Source: Thysanoteuthis rhombus (taxonomy: Eukaryota > Mollusca > Cephalopoda > Oegopsida > Thysanoteuthidae). From it: a stretch of DNA of 64,000 nucleotides. A program made the translations under genes and the position numbers. How positions within the stretch are numbered: the first letter of the stretch is position 1; each line of letters starts with the position of its first letter. The stretch spans positions 52,500,868-52,564,867 of the forward strand of contig OY735206.1 of assembly GCA_963457665.1 (NCBI GenBank). The letters run 5' to 3'. Shown here piece after piece: positions 31,540 through 42,245 of this stretch. The notes below the pieces were generated by a model. That model was given only the letters and a program-made list of their open reading frames with translations. It was not told the DNA's origin and did not search any database.

Positions 31540-33180
31540 CGCCCGTTGTTGGACATAGACCTTCCCCAAGATTCGCCAAACTTCTCTGCTGTGGGCGTCC
31601 CGTAGCCAGTACTTTCTGAATTTGTCTAGCTCGTCTCTCCATCTGATACTCTGTCGGCCTCAGTTCTGCATGTGATCTCTGGGGATCCATGTCGTGAGCT
31701 GCAATGGCCACCTGTTGTCAACTATTCTTGCAACATGGCCAGCCCATTGCCATTTGAGATTTCTTTATATTCTATGATGCCCTCGACTCCTGTCTTCTCC
31801 CAGATGTATTACGCTGTCTTGTGGTCTCTCCTGGTTCTCAATTTGTGGTTCTCTCTTGGTTAGCTTCCATATTTCAGCTCCGTACGTGACTATTGAGAGG
31901 ATACAGTTGTTGACCATCCTCATTTTTAGGATTAATGGAATCTTGTTTCTGAAGGTTGACTTTCATCTTTCTCTAGAATTATTTTTTCTTTTAAGGGTCT
32001 CAAAGATTTGTTGTCCAAAGTAGAAGTAGTTTCTCCAGTTTTGTCCTTGATTTTGATCTTAGTTCTTAAATCCTATGTGGTTATGGCAAATGATCTTCGT
32101 CTTGCTGAAGTTCATATGAAGGCTCTGTGAAAAGGGCAATGTCATCTGCAAATCTGTGGTTGCTCAGACACTTGCCGTCTATTATTCCTGTACTCTCCCA
32201 TTTTAATCTTCTGAAGATCATCTCTAGGCAGGCTGTGAAGAGTTTGGGTGAGCTGGTATCACCTTGTTTTACCTCCACTATTTTTTTTTCTGTAGCCTGA
32301 TAAAGGAGCTGCTGTGTTGTACGTTTCACCACTTCAACGTATACTGGATCTACACTTTGTCGAGTGATGGCCTCAATGGCCTTGGGGATTTCCACCGAGT
32401 CGAAGGCCTTTTTGAAGTCGATAATTGGTACGGCAAGTGGTAGTTTATATTCTGCTTTTTCTTTCGGCTTATTTATTGAATATAGGTGGTCCGTGATCGA
32501 GTAACTTCGAAAGCCAGCTTGCTGTCGTGGTTGATTTTCATTTAGTGATTTTGTGATTCGGTTGATTTTTGAAAAGTTTGTATATGCAGTTGAGTTGGCT
32601 TATAGGCCTGTAGTTGAGATCTTTCGGTTTTTTAGTTATTTATTTTTATTGTAACTGCATTATGATAGCAGTGTTCCAATCATCTGGGACTTTACTGTTT
32701 TAAACAAGTTGAAAGGGACGGCCAGTTTCCAAATATTGATCTTACCCGTTTTTCGGAGTAGTTCGATGGTAATGTCTGGTTCAGGAGCTTTTCCTTTCTT
32801 CGTTTGTTTTGATCGCTCGTTTCACCCCAACGGAGTTGCTTCTGGGAAGACCTCGAGTTGATTGCCTGCGTTTTGCATATTTTCATTGTTTTGTAGTCCT
32901 TGTTTGGATGAATAGTTTTTGGTAAAATTCCTTGTCATGTTCGACAACCCTGTTTCTGGGTGTGGTTAGGTCTCCCTTTTCTTCGAGTACGTTGATTATT
33001 TATTTCTGTCCTGAATTGAGACCTTTGTTTATAGCTTCGAAGCCCCGACCTTTTTCAAGAGTCCGTTCGATCACTGCCGTCGTGTATTGTCTATCTTCCC
33101 TGCGTTTTTTCCTGATTAGTTCATTAAGTTAGGTCCCTTTAATTTTCTCTCTAGTTGTCAGTGGCTTTTTGTTGATCAGA
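31540..33180 (-). mobile_element. RTE-like LINE, decayed
   Basis: Starts at the 3' end (TTTTAACGCCCGTTGTTGGAC) next to the finger exon. The C-terminal region of the RT follows (31,550-31,960). An RT core follows at 32,081-32,395 with GDTSSPKLFTACLEMIFR and FADDIALF (YADD-box region). More N-terminal RT pieces follow to about 33,130 (KAIEAI, KAPQPD-like). Many indels. Its 3' part is matched at 18,131, 39,090, 54,865 and 59,105. Confidence 0.75.
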
Positions 33181-33189
33181 TGTTTGTTT

Positions 33190-33290
33190 GTACAAGGGAT
33201 TCTTTCTCAATATCTACAGTAGCTGCTGCCCGGATGATCATGGTTGTCATTTCCATAATGAATGATGATACGCTTGCTTGAATGATCCAA
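33190..33290 (-). pseudogene. Partial class II finger-exon leader
   Basis: Only the leader part of the class II exon (the MEMTT/IIQAAATL stretch) is present; the finger itself is replaced by RTE-side sequence. The same truncated form occurs at 40,385-40,475. Confidence 0.5.
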
Positions 33291-33447
33291 GGTATCATTC
33301 AATTTTTATAGAAAATTGAAAAATATGGGGATAGGGGTTTCAGGCTGGTTGTCTCTTTCTGTTCTCTATCTCAGCTTGTCTCATTTACTGAGCCAATATC
33401 ACTTTAATGTTTCAATCACCAAATTTCCTCCATACAGCGTATATTAG

Positions 33448-33615
33448 CTGTATGTGTCTGAATGTAGACTGTTAAATGGTATTTTCTTCGGTAGCTCTTC
33501 ATGCAAATTGAACACATGTATGGTGATGTGGTTGGGCGGCAATCTTCCCCAGGGATTTTCTTCCTGAACATTAACAGAATAGTTGCTGCCTGGATGATTT
33601 CAGTTGCAAAAAGTG
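33448..33615 (-). pseudogene. Class II C2H2 finger exon, His lost
   Basis: The minus strand reads PYMCSICMKSYRRKYHLTV followed by YIQTHTA: the first zinc-binding His is Tyr. The donor is G|CTAATA, so the GT is lost. A Tx1-like 3' UTR lies just beyond it (33,650), as in the other cassettes. Confidence 0.7.
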
Positions 33616-33639
33616 ACTAAAGGTCATAATATGGGCATT

Positions 33640-35106
33640 GTCTTCTTTCCTATCTTTATCTCAGCTCGACTCATTTGCTGACCCAACGTCACTTTAATGT
33701 TTCATTCGCCAAAACAACGCATTTTTGCTGATTACTTCAATAATACTTTTACCACAATACCAGACCCTCTATGATAAACCTATTAATCCCATATTGACAA
33801 TTTTCTTTGTGAGGTAAAATGAAAACCTGCTGGATATGTACAATTAGAAAAACCGATGATCGATCTATATTTACAGAAAAATATCGTTAGTATGTGACCC
33901 CTAATATGGTAAAGCAGTATGGACAACCCTTTTGAAGGCTTTGGACTGATCTAATTTGATCAGCGCAGCTCCTCTGTCGACTTCCTCAATGATCGTGCGA
34001 ACTGTGCAAATTGTCTTGGATAGTCCTCCCCTTCACATAGCAAGTCTGTTCAGGGCCAATCAGACTATTCAGCACAGTCTGCAGCCGGTTAGACAGGACC
34101 GTGGCCAAAATCTTTTATCGAGCAGTTATGGGCCTGAAGTTATCTACCCCGTTCCCTCCATTTTTGTCCTTGCGTAGCAATTTCACTACCCCTCTGGTAA
34201 AGCGACGGGATGCTCCTTTGCTTTAACCAGTGGTTAAAGATCAATGCCAGCAAATGGACAAATATGGGCGACAGCCTCAAATACACTTCGTAAGGCAAGC
34301 CATCGATTCCCGGAGTCTTCTCCTTCTCCACGCTTTTTAGCGCTTCCCGAACTTCATCCTGTTATGAGCCCCTGGCACCCAGCTGCTTCAGTCGCCTCAA
34401 GGCAAGGGAAGTCGGCTCGATGGGTGTCGAACTTTGACCAGACCTCCAGGTGAAAAGCTCCTGAAAGTTGGCTCGAAACACCTCGCAGATACCTTCGTCT
34501 CTGGTCACAAATCGTCCGTACGGTGACGTGACACTGGCGATATGCCGGCTTGACGAACTCAATTTTTTCTACTTCTAATTTTTTCTACTTGCAGCCATAT
34601 TCGTTGCCTTGAGGGATATTGTTTTTAACCTAGCTCTAACTACCAGAGCTTGGTCCCTCTTGACAAGTAAGGAGACCAGCTCTGCCTTCGCAATTTTAAC
34701 CTCGCTAGAGTCTGCTCTTTTTGGGATTTTAGTGTCTTTTGTCCCGGTAGTCTCTAAGTTGAGTCAATGTTCAGCAGCAAAAGACCTAATCTTATCTTCT
34801 GGGTGCCCTCAGAATTTATTGCCGAGGATAGCCCCCGTCAGTTCCCGCTTGATTAGTAATGCTAGTTGGTCCTAAAAATCCTTCACATCCATGAGGGATG
34901 TTGAATTTCTAGTAACCAGACTTGAAAGGCTTGGGTGTATCTAAATTTATTCGGACCCTTACTAATCTATGATCCGAGAAAAGGACGCTGTGGAAACTTG
35001 TCGATTCAAATAACTTGAGATCGATTCTCTTAACTAGGATCCAATCGATGTAAATGGAATGTTGCACTGTATTCGGGGTACCACTACCAGTCCAAGTCCA
35101 TACTAC
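33640..35106 (-). mobile_element. Tx1-like LINE copy, 3' UTR fused to mid-RT
   Basis: 3' UTR sequence (33,640-33,915) is joined directly to the RT near box A (FDRV region, 33,925), so the C-terminal third of ORF2 is absent. RT and linker then run leftward in protein order to about 35,100: TVRTIIEEVD, TPGIDGLPYEVYLRL, RFVTRDEGICEVFRANFQELF, and the endonuclease end SYID. Several indels. Interrupted at 35,107 by a short RTE-like insertion. Confidence 0.78.
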
Positions 35107-35256
35107 ATTTCAAAACATGGATCCCCAGAAATCACATAAGAAACTGAGATGAACTGGACAAATTCAGGGAATACTGGCTCCACGACGCCTATGATAGAGA
35201 ATTGTGGCGAATCCTGGGGAAAGTCTGTCCAACGACGGACATTAAAAGACTGATGT
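35107..35256 (+). mobile_element. RTE-like 3' end, plus orientation, about 150 bp
   Basis: A severely 5'-truncated RTE-like insertion on the opposite strand to all others. It reads HGSPEIT-like, then ELDKFREYWLHDAYDRELW, GKVC, and ends NDGH*KTD-like with TTAAAAGACTGATG at 35,241-35,255. It interrupts Tx1-like endonuclease sequence, so it arrived later than that copy. Confidence 0.75.
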
Positions 35257-35620
35257 GGATTTTGACACTCTAACAGCCCTACCTCAACTCTCCTAACTCT
35301 TACTCGATCGATGTAAGTGGAGTGTTGCATCGTATTTGAGTTGCCACCATTAGTCAAACCTCCAGTCTCTGCGTATGACATGGCTATATATTGAATCGAT
35401 TTCTCCATATTACTGGAGAAACTCCCCAATGTTCTCGTCTGTCATAGGAAAGAACTTCGTATGTATTGGTCTTTCTGTGGCCTAAGTACTGCACCCGAAA
35501 ATAGTGATCCTTGGTTTGTAGTTCTCTCTTTATAAGGGCAAAGCAATCTTCGCTAGTGGGTAGCAATACGATCAATTTGCTAATGTAGCTGTCATACAAG
35601 AAAAGGGACTTTGTAAATGT
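35257..35620 (-). pseudogene. Tx1-like endonuclease-tail/ORF1 chimera
   Basis: The YID..RRVEVGLLE endonuclease piece is joined to ORF1 pieces EHWGVSPVIWRN, RVQYLGHRKTNTYEVLS and LPTSEDCFALIKRELQTKDH. It has the same joint as at 28,025 and marks the left end of the right-hand copy of the 9.2-kb-offset duplication. Confidence 0.7.
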
Positions 35621-36123
35621 TACTACTTGATAGCTAACAATTATGAAATATGTAAAATTGGTATGAATGTTTAGTATCTAAAATGGAAGATCTAAAATCA
35701 ATAAGTGACTTTTAAATGTAAAAAAAATATTCATGGGTAGTTTGCACAGGTAGGTTCAAATTTATTCTGGACAAATCCAAAAATGAAGATTTGATTATTA
35801 AATCCGTCCAAATATGTTTATTTGGAGGTTCATGTATTAAGTCTTTTACGGCTGCTTCATAGAAATTCGACCTTTTACCAGATTAGTCTACTGGAAAGTG
35901 TCATATCTTGACTATCTTTTTTCAGATAGTCTAGTCTATCGGAGGTTGTATTAGTCTAGACACGTGGAGGTTTTCGTCTGGAAATTTCAACCCCACAAAC
36001 CAGTACAAAGTGTACAATCTTAAAACGAAACCTACATCGTCAAATCAAAATTCACTTCGCATAAATTACAAATCATTTTTATTCAAACCAAAATGGGTGA
36101 AAATTGAATTTGCTATCTTACCA

Positions 36124-36200
36124 GTATGTTTTTTCTCTTGACGTGTTCTCTCATCACTCCCCAAATTTCCTTGGCAATAACAAGATATGCTCTCCTCAAG
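36124..36200 (-). pseudogene. Degenerate C2H2 finger exon (class III)
   Basis: Near-identical to the one at 26,896: SCYCQGNLGSDERTRQEKKHTG and a retained GTAAGA donor. The CXC spacing and Gln in place of the first His make a normal finger impossible. Both copies carry the same defects, so they predate the duplication. Confidence 0.6.
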
Positions 36201-36570
36201 AATTCCAAGGTATTTCCTACGTTGAGGAAATGATACTTCGTTTGTAGCCTTCTTTTTTGTCAAGGCAATGCAGTGATCTTCTGTGGGTAACATGTCCCGC
36301 ATAGCAGAACTGTCTCCCTTGCTACATGTAACCCCCCCCGAACTGGTTAGTGACTTGATCAATCTTTTGTTACCAAGTCAACTTCATTTAATCTGTCTAT
36401 CAAAAAGAAAGTCACTCTTGTTTTCTCAATGATCCTAAACTCCGAATACACAACGTCGTCCTCTCTTACGGAGTGGTGTTAGATTGACAATTATCTTAGT
36501 CCATTAAGGGGATAAGGATTCCAAATATTAGAGCTCCCTATTTGCCGCTTTTCTATTTTGCCCCTGTCAA
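36201..36570 (-). pseudogene. Tx1-like ORF1 fragment
   Basis: Copy of 26,970-27,345: KKKATNEVS, MRDMLPTEDHCIALTKK and decayed N-terminal ORF1 remnants, with a shorter C run (36,330-36,338). Confidence 0.6.
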
Positions 36571-36966
36571 ATATTCGAGTTTATAAAAAAAGAAAAAAAA
36601 ACTGTCCAAATAACACCGAGGTTGATGTATTTAGAATTCATTTTATGTCTGCTTCAAAAAATTTGGTCAACTGTTTCCCAATAAACCCATCTTGGTTACT
36701 TATTTTCAGTGGATGCTTCTCGTGTCGAAGTCTTCTTTCCCCTCCAGATGGTAGTTGAAACTTATTAGTTTAGACACCCGTGGAGGTTTTCGTCAGAAAA
36801 TATATTCTGCTTGAAATATATCGTTGATCAGGATCACTTCAGCACTATTAAATCAGGCTAAAGGTAGGATGTCAAAGAGAAAGGTTCATCATTAAATCAA
36901 AATTCACTTTGCATAAAATACAAATTGCTCTGATTCGATAGAAGAAAATTCAATTCGATAACTTAC

Positions 36967-37050
36967 CGGTATGTGTCCTTTGGTGACGATTTCTGTCGTC
37001 GCTACGGCTGAATTTTTTTGTGCAATAAGCACATGAATATGGCTTTTCTC
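36967..37050 (-). CDS. Intact single-finger C2H2 exon (class I), 84 bp
   Basis: Acceptor TCTATTGTAG (37,060 down to 37,051) and donor CG|GTAAGT (36,966 downward) frame an exon of exactly 84 bp. It begins with two bases of a split Gly codon and ends with one (phase 1 at both ends), so it adds one complete 28-residue finger unit. It encodes [29 protein letters not shown]2C-X12-HX3H, the conserved Phe, and an (E/G)EKPY-type linker. RSDDRNR occupies the helix positions that contact DNA in C2H2 fingers. This is the best preserved finger of class I in the window (others at 27,740 and 61,173). No adjacent intact exon of the same gene was found within the window to the left. Confidence 0.65.
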
Positions 37051-37189
37051 CTACAATAGATAAGAGCATCTTTAAAAGTAGTACGATACACACCCAGGAA
37101 AGCAAGGGAAGAAATTTTCTACGTCATCTTGTGCGAGAGAACTATTATCGATTGGAGGCATGAAGTGAGAGGATCAGACACATCTCACC

Positions 37190-38230
37190 TAAAGTGCTTG
37201 ACGATGCCACGAAACGGGGATCGGTGAGGCTAAGGTTGACATGAGTCAGAGCCCTTCGTCGACTCTCTTGACATGTACTCTATCGATGTAAATGGAATGT
37301 TGCATCGTATGAGTTGCCACCGTTAGTCAAACCTCCACTCTACGCATATGACGTCACTAAATACCGAGACTATTTCTCCATATTGTAGGAGAAACGTCGC
37401 TATGTTCTCGTTTAGCATAGGAAAGTACTCGTGTATTGGTCTTTCTGTGCCCTACGTACTGCATCCGAGGGTAGTGATCCTCAGATTTAGAGTTCCCTCT
37501 TTTTGAAGGCAATGTGGTCTTCGTTAGTAGGTAGCAATACGTTCCATGTGGCTAACCCCTAATTCGCTCAGTGATTTAATCAATGTCTTCAGTTGACCAG
37601 ACAAGTTTTACTTGTTTTATCAGCATTAATGACATAATTTTCTTTCAAATAAGCCTCAGTCCTGGCAAATCCACCAATACATCACCTCCTTTACAACTTT
37701 TGGCAATGCTAGTCTCTCACATTGTTTGTTATTGAGGGGGCTGGGGCAAATTCCAGATAGTTAGAGGGTCACCTCACTTGGAATTAGAATCTGTTTTATA
37801 TTTTTTCACTTCATTGCTGGAGGCACCCCTTCCATTGCCATTGCTGTCTTTGACGGGTAACTTTGTTTGTATTTTCTTAGTTTCTTTTTCTCTTCACCCC
37901 CACCTGTGTGGATAATCAAATAGGGCCTATTGACTTCATCAGCCATAGAGGGAAAACACAAACGAAGGTGGGTTTTGGGAGACTCACTCTTGTTGGACTA
38001 GCTTACTGGGGTGGTCTCTACCAGTCTGGGTCCCTTTCTCCTGTTTTCACTGGTAGTATCTGACTTTTTTTAGCTAGAAAATATTAAAAAAATAATGCTG
38101 CTTGTAGATAACATGTGCAGCACAAAACTGTTTTTTAGTCATCGAAAATACAAAAACTCTTAGTGTTTTCATATATTTGATGACTATACATGAAGTTTAC
38201 TCCATGATTTGCCTTAATATTTTCTAAGCT
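37190..38230 (-). pseudogene. Chimeric Tx1-like block B, second copy
   Basis: Endonuclease tail (YID..) joined to ORF1 pieces as at 28,010-29,060, with an ORF1 start-like GCCATAGAGGG near 37,945. Differences from the left copy include an approximately 20-bp loss near 37,775 and the absence of the TG repeat seen at 28,763. Confidence 0.6.
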
Positions 38231-38380
38231 TAAATGTGCATAACACAAGGTCAAATGGAGGAATAGGTTGGCCTGTCTACCTTTGGAATCCTTGCTTTCA
38301 CCTTGACTCTAACAACGACATCTGCTGCTTTATCGTTGTTGGCCACTTATTTTTCAATTGACAAACTTCAGCGTAACAAA

Positions 38381-39065
38381 TTAAGATTCGCCTTCTGCTT
38401 GTGCACGAGGAGTTTTAATCCAAGAATGTACAGCATCAGCGAAAATTGACAAGCCTGACCCACTCATGTGGGTAACTGGAAGGATTTCCATATAACTCTT
38501 CACTTTCACCATCGAGCTGGGAGACACATGCAAGAGGTGAATCCAGGAGCGAAAGTCCTGGCCTAAACCTTTTGTGGACAAAATGGACAAGACAAAAAGG
38601 ATGTTCAACCCTCTCAAAGGCTTTTGACTGATCTAATTTGATCAGCGTGGTTCCGCTGTCGTCTTTCTCAATGATTGTGCATACCGTATGGAAGTTATCT
38701 TGGATAGTCTTCCCCTTCAAAGATCGAGTCTGTTCAGTGCCAATTAGGCCATCCAAAACAGTCTGCATTCTGACAAAATCTTAGCAAAAATCTTAAACAC
38801 TGTGTCTAGCAGAATTTATCTACCTCGTCCCCTCCACCTTTGCTTTTGCGTAACAATTTCACCACACATCACCAAGTGAAGCGTCAAGGAATATTCCCCT
38901 GCCTTGACCAAGGGTTGAAGATTAATGCCGGCAAATGTGCAAATATTGGCGACGACGTCAAATACGTTTTGTAGGGCAGGGGTCTTTTCTGCTCCAACAT
39001 TTTTTTTAGCATTTCCCATATTATGACCCCCTTGCACCAAACTGATTCTATCAGTTCAAGACACA
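38381..39065 (-). pseudogene. Tx1-like reverse transcriptase fragment
   Basis: The minus strand reads MQTVLDGLIGTEQTRSLKGKT and then IQDNFHTVCTIIEKDDSG, box A as IKLDQSKAFERVEH, and upstream IFAHLPALIFNPWSRQGNI and YKTYLTSSP-like pieces. It is collinear with copy 1 ORF2 residues about 465-640. The catalytic Asp in box A is still visible, but the frames are broken. Confidence 0.75.
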
Positions 39066-39089
39066 CGAAATAGGAGTCGAAGTGGTCAT

Positions 39090-39440
39090 GGCACGTTTGG
39101 TTTAATGATCATGTCTTTTAGCGCCCGTCGTTGGACATTCCCCAGGATTCGTCACACTTCTCTATTGTGGGCGTCACGTAGCCAGTACTTTCAGAATTTG
39201 TCAAGCTCGTCTCTCTATCTAATACTCTGCCAGTCTCGGTTCTGCATGTGATCTGTGGAGATCCATGTCGTGAGCCGGAATGGCCATCGGTTGTTTACCA
39301 TTCTTGCAACATGGCCAGCCCATCGCCACTTGATCTATTTTTAATAGATTCTATGAAGCTCCCGACTCCTGTCTTCTCCCAGTTGTGTTGTGCTGTCTTG
39401 TGGTCTCCACGTGAAGTTGAGCATCTAGTCACTCTTCAAC
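39090..39440 (-). mobile_element. RTE-like LINE 3' part
   Basis: Begins TTTTAGCGCCCGTCGTTGGAC (3' end) and reads, on the minus strand, the GHVARM..NRW and WIST-like regions up to about 39,420. A 10-bp gap relative to copy 18,131 lies near 39,138. It is bordered on the left by the same ACGTTTGGTTTAATGATCA flank as at 31,515. Confidence 0.75.
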
Positions 39441-39519
39441 CAGAGCAAAATGCGACAGGCAGTGAGGGCTTTACGTGGGGAAAATTAGAGCAATCAATCA
39501 AAAAATAGCTCCACCCAAC

Positions 39520-40145
39520 ATGACTTTGGTTGCAAGTTTGTATATGCAGTTGAGTAGGTTTATAGGCCTGTAGTTGAAATATTTCAGTTTTTCTATTTTA
39601 TTTTAAAATTTTTATATAAGCATTATGATAGTAGTGTTCCATTCATCTTGGACTTTACTCTGTTTTAAACAAGTTGAAAAGGAAGGCCAGTTTCCTAGTG
39701 ATCTTACCCGCTTTTCGGAGTAGTTCGATGGTAATGTCTGGTTGGGGGGCTTTTCCTTTCTTCGTCTGTTTCATGGCTTGTTTCAACCCCCCCCCACACA
39801 CACACTTGTTTACTTCTGGGAAGACCTCGAGTTGATTGCCTGCGTCTTGCACATCTTCATTGTTTTGTAGTCATTGTTTTGTTGTCCTTGTTTGGATGAA
39901 TAGTTTTTGGTGAAATTCTTTGTCATGTTCGACAACTCTGTTTCTGTGTGTGGTTAGGTCTCCCTTTTCCTGGAGTACGTTGATTATTTATTTCTGTCTT
40001 TAATTGAGACCTTTGTTTATAGCTTCGAAGCCCCGACCTTTTTCAAGGGTCGGTTCGATCACTGCCGTTGTGTATTTCCTATCTTCCCTGCGTTTTTTCC
40101 AGACTATTTTAAGTTCGGTCCCTTTAATTTTCTCTTGTCAGTGAC
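39520..40145 (-). mobile_element. RTE-like LINE, N-terminal RT part
   Basis: Minus-strand pieces KKGKAPQPDITIELLRKAGK and NLFKTE near 39,660-39,850, then decayed linker to about 40,140. Matched by 32,570-33,180. The intervening RT core (FADD region) seen at 32,081 is missing here, so this copy has an internal deletion of about 1 kb relative to 31,540-33,180. Confidence 0.7.
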
Positions 40146-40384
40146 TTGAAGTTTCTGCGTTTTTCTGTGAGATTCCTGATTTCATCTGAGATTTTACTAA
40201 TGGTTTGTTTGTGTGCTTGTTGGCTTAACGTAGGAAGCAACCACTGAATGGTAAAATGAAAAATGATCAAAGGTGTGGGGTTACAAATATTAAGGATATA
40301 TATTGTCTGTTGGGAGGAGGAGAAAGGTTTGTAGTAAAAATAACGCACGTTTCGCATACCTCTAGGGATGACAGCGCTTTTCGT

Positions 40385-40475
40385 TGATCAGCTGTTTGTT
40401 TGTACAAGGGATTCTTTCTCAATATCAACAGAGTAGCTGCTGCCTGGATGATTTTGGTTGTCATTTCCGTAATGA
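40385..40475 (-). pseudogene. Partial class II finger-exon leader
   Basis: MTTKIIQAAATLLILRKN-like leader only; copy of 33,190-33,290. Confidence 0.5.
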
Positions 40476-40669
40476 ATGATGATACGCTTGCTTGAATGAT
40501 CGAAGGTATTATTCAATTTTTATAAAAAAATTGAAAAATATGAAGTAAGGTCAAAATACGGGGATAGGGGTTTCAGGCTGGTCATCTCTATCTTAGCTTG
40601 TCTCATTTACTGACCCGATATCACTTCAATGTTTCAATCACCAAATTTCTTCCATACTGCGTGTCCTAC

Positions 40670-40838
40670 CTGTATGCATCCGATTGTGGACTGTTAAATG
40701 GTATTTTCTTCGGTAACTCTTCATGCAAATTGAACACGTGTATGGTAATGTGGTTGGGTGGCAATTTTCCCCAGGGATTTTCTTCCTGAAAATCAACAGA
40801 ATAGTTGCTGCCTGGATGATTTTGGTTGTCACTTCCAT
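40670..40838 (-). CDS. Class II C2H2 finger exon with all zinc ligands and a GT donor
   Basis: The minus strand reads PYTCSICMKSYRRKYHLTV, HNRMHTG, with CX2C-X12-HX3H spacing intact, then ACAG|GTAGGA, a phase 1 donor. The frame is open upstream to an ATG (MEVTTKII) at 40,838. An alternative acceptor is TGATTTTCAG near 40,784, but it would read the finger in a phase 2 start. It is the only class II exon linked to a Tx1-like 3' UTR that keeps both all ligands and a GT donor. Whether it is used is unknown. Confidence 0.5.
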
Positions 40839-40879
40839 ACTGCATTCGGTTTGATGATGGAAGGTGTATTATTCTTCCA

Positions 40880-41940
40880 AAAAAAAGTGACTCGAGGTCA
40901 TAATATGGGGATTTTCTCTTTCCTATCTTTATCTCAGCTCGACTCATTTGCTGACCCAACGTCACTTTAATGTTTCATTCGCCAAAACAACGCATTTTTT
41001 CTGATTACTTCAATAATACTTTCACCACAATACCAGACCCTCTATGATAAACCTATTAATCCCATATTGACAATTCTCTTTGTGAGGTAGAATGAAAACC
41101 TGCTGGATATGTACAATTAGAAAAACCGATTATCGATCTATATTTACAGAAAAATATCGTTAGTATGTGACCCCCCTGCAAAGGCCTAATATGGTAGCCC
41201 AGGCGAGAACTGGATGTAGGGGGAAAGTGAAGGTTTCCACATCCTCCAGAGAAAAAAAGAAGGGGACAAATGCTCATTTTCTCCCTAGCTAAGAAACTGT
41301 TGGCAACTCAAAACTCTATTCTATCCTACCCTGGCCTGGTCTGACAAGTTCCCTCCATAGGAAGGGACCTCGTGTATTACTACCCTGGTCTTCCTGCGAC
41401 AAGGGTACTCCACATAATGTAAGTAATATCTGGTCTGGAGTCCCTTCTGCATTAAGACCATGCAGTGTTCTTCCGTGTGTAGCAGAACATCCCACAAGGC
41501 AAGACCGTCGCCTTTCACAACCTGTTCTGCCTTGATTCTTAAACTGGTCAGTGATTTCATCAGTCTTTCGTTGACCAGACAATCTTGTAATCGATGTCCT
41601 CTAGTCCCGCTAGGTCCACCAGCAAACCATCCTCTTTTACAAGGTGGGCATAGGTCTGGCACCTGACAAAATCCGTCACATTGACTCCATTAATTTCAGG
41701 GGAGGAGGAATTCCATACATTCCATTTCTTTTCATCCTGTCAGAATAAGCGAGTTTGTATTTTCCCCCTCTTCTTCATGGACGGGGGTATTTTCACTTGT
41801 TTCCTATTTTTTCTTTGTTGGCCCTTTAATTTTTTTCCCCTTCCCATCTTGGGTGATTCTTTTTTTTTTTTTTCTTTTTTTTTTGTCTCCCTCTTGCAGG
41901 GGGAAGCAAATTAAGCCCCTCTGGGCTCGTCGGCCATGAA
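40880..41940 (-). mobile_element. Tx1-like LINE copy, 3' UTR fused to ORF1 (ORF2 absent)
   Basis: 3' UTR (40,880-41,345) is joined to ORF1 sequence with no ORF2 between. ORF1 then runs from TRVVIHEVPSYG (41,350) through YVEYPCRRK, MVLMQKGLQTR, LALWDVLL, VNERLMKSLTSL and CPPCKRG-like regions to an ORF1 start-like GTCGGCCATGAAGG at 41,930. The same 3' UTR-to-ORF1 fusion is seen at 49,180. Confidence 0.75.
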
Positions 41941-42077
41941 GGAAAGAAGAAATATAAAAACCAGACAAAAAGTAAATACCTGGGTGGACTAGAAATTGAG
42001 GGGGAATATCTACGTCTTCTTGCTGCAGTCAGTCTTTCGTCTGGTTTCCAAGCAGTCAATAGCCATGCGTGTCCTAG

Positions 42078-42245
42078 CTATATGCGTCCGAATGTGGACT
42101 GTTCGATGGTATTTTCTTCGGTAACTCTTCATGCAAGTTCAGCGCGTGTATGGTGATGTGGTTGGGCGGCAATTTTCCCCAGGGATTTTCTTCCAGAACA
42201 TCAACAGAATAGTTGCTGCCTGGATGGTTTCGGTGGTCATTTCAG
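42078..42245 (-). pseudogene. Class II C2H2 finger exon, broken
   Basis: On the minus strand PYTR*TC: the first Cys is Arg and a stop follows. The His pair remains (the HRTVHIRTH region). The donor is G|CTAGGA (GT lost). Confidence 0.7.

Larger units (their letters stand above)
35280..39060. repeat. Segmental duplication, right copy (partner 26,100-29,930)
   Basis: Same order of pieces as the left copy: ORF1 fragment, class III finger (36,125), ORF1 fragment, class I finger exon (36,967), chimeric block B (37,190-38,230), RT fragment (38,380-39,060). The offset falls from 9,228 to 9,207 across the block, which reflects small indels. Confidence 0.85.

Noticed and set aside
41826-42059. Minus-strand frame with Lys-rich end as a small gene
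   Set aside because: It lies in the T-rich 5' end of a LINE ORF1 remnant and its flank. The Lys run comes from a homopolymer.
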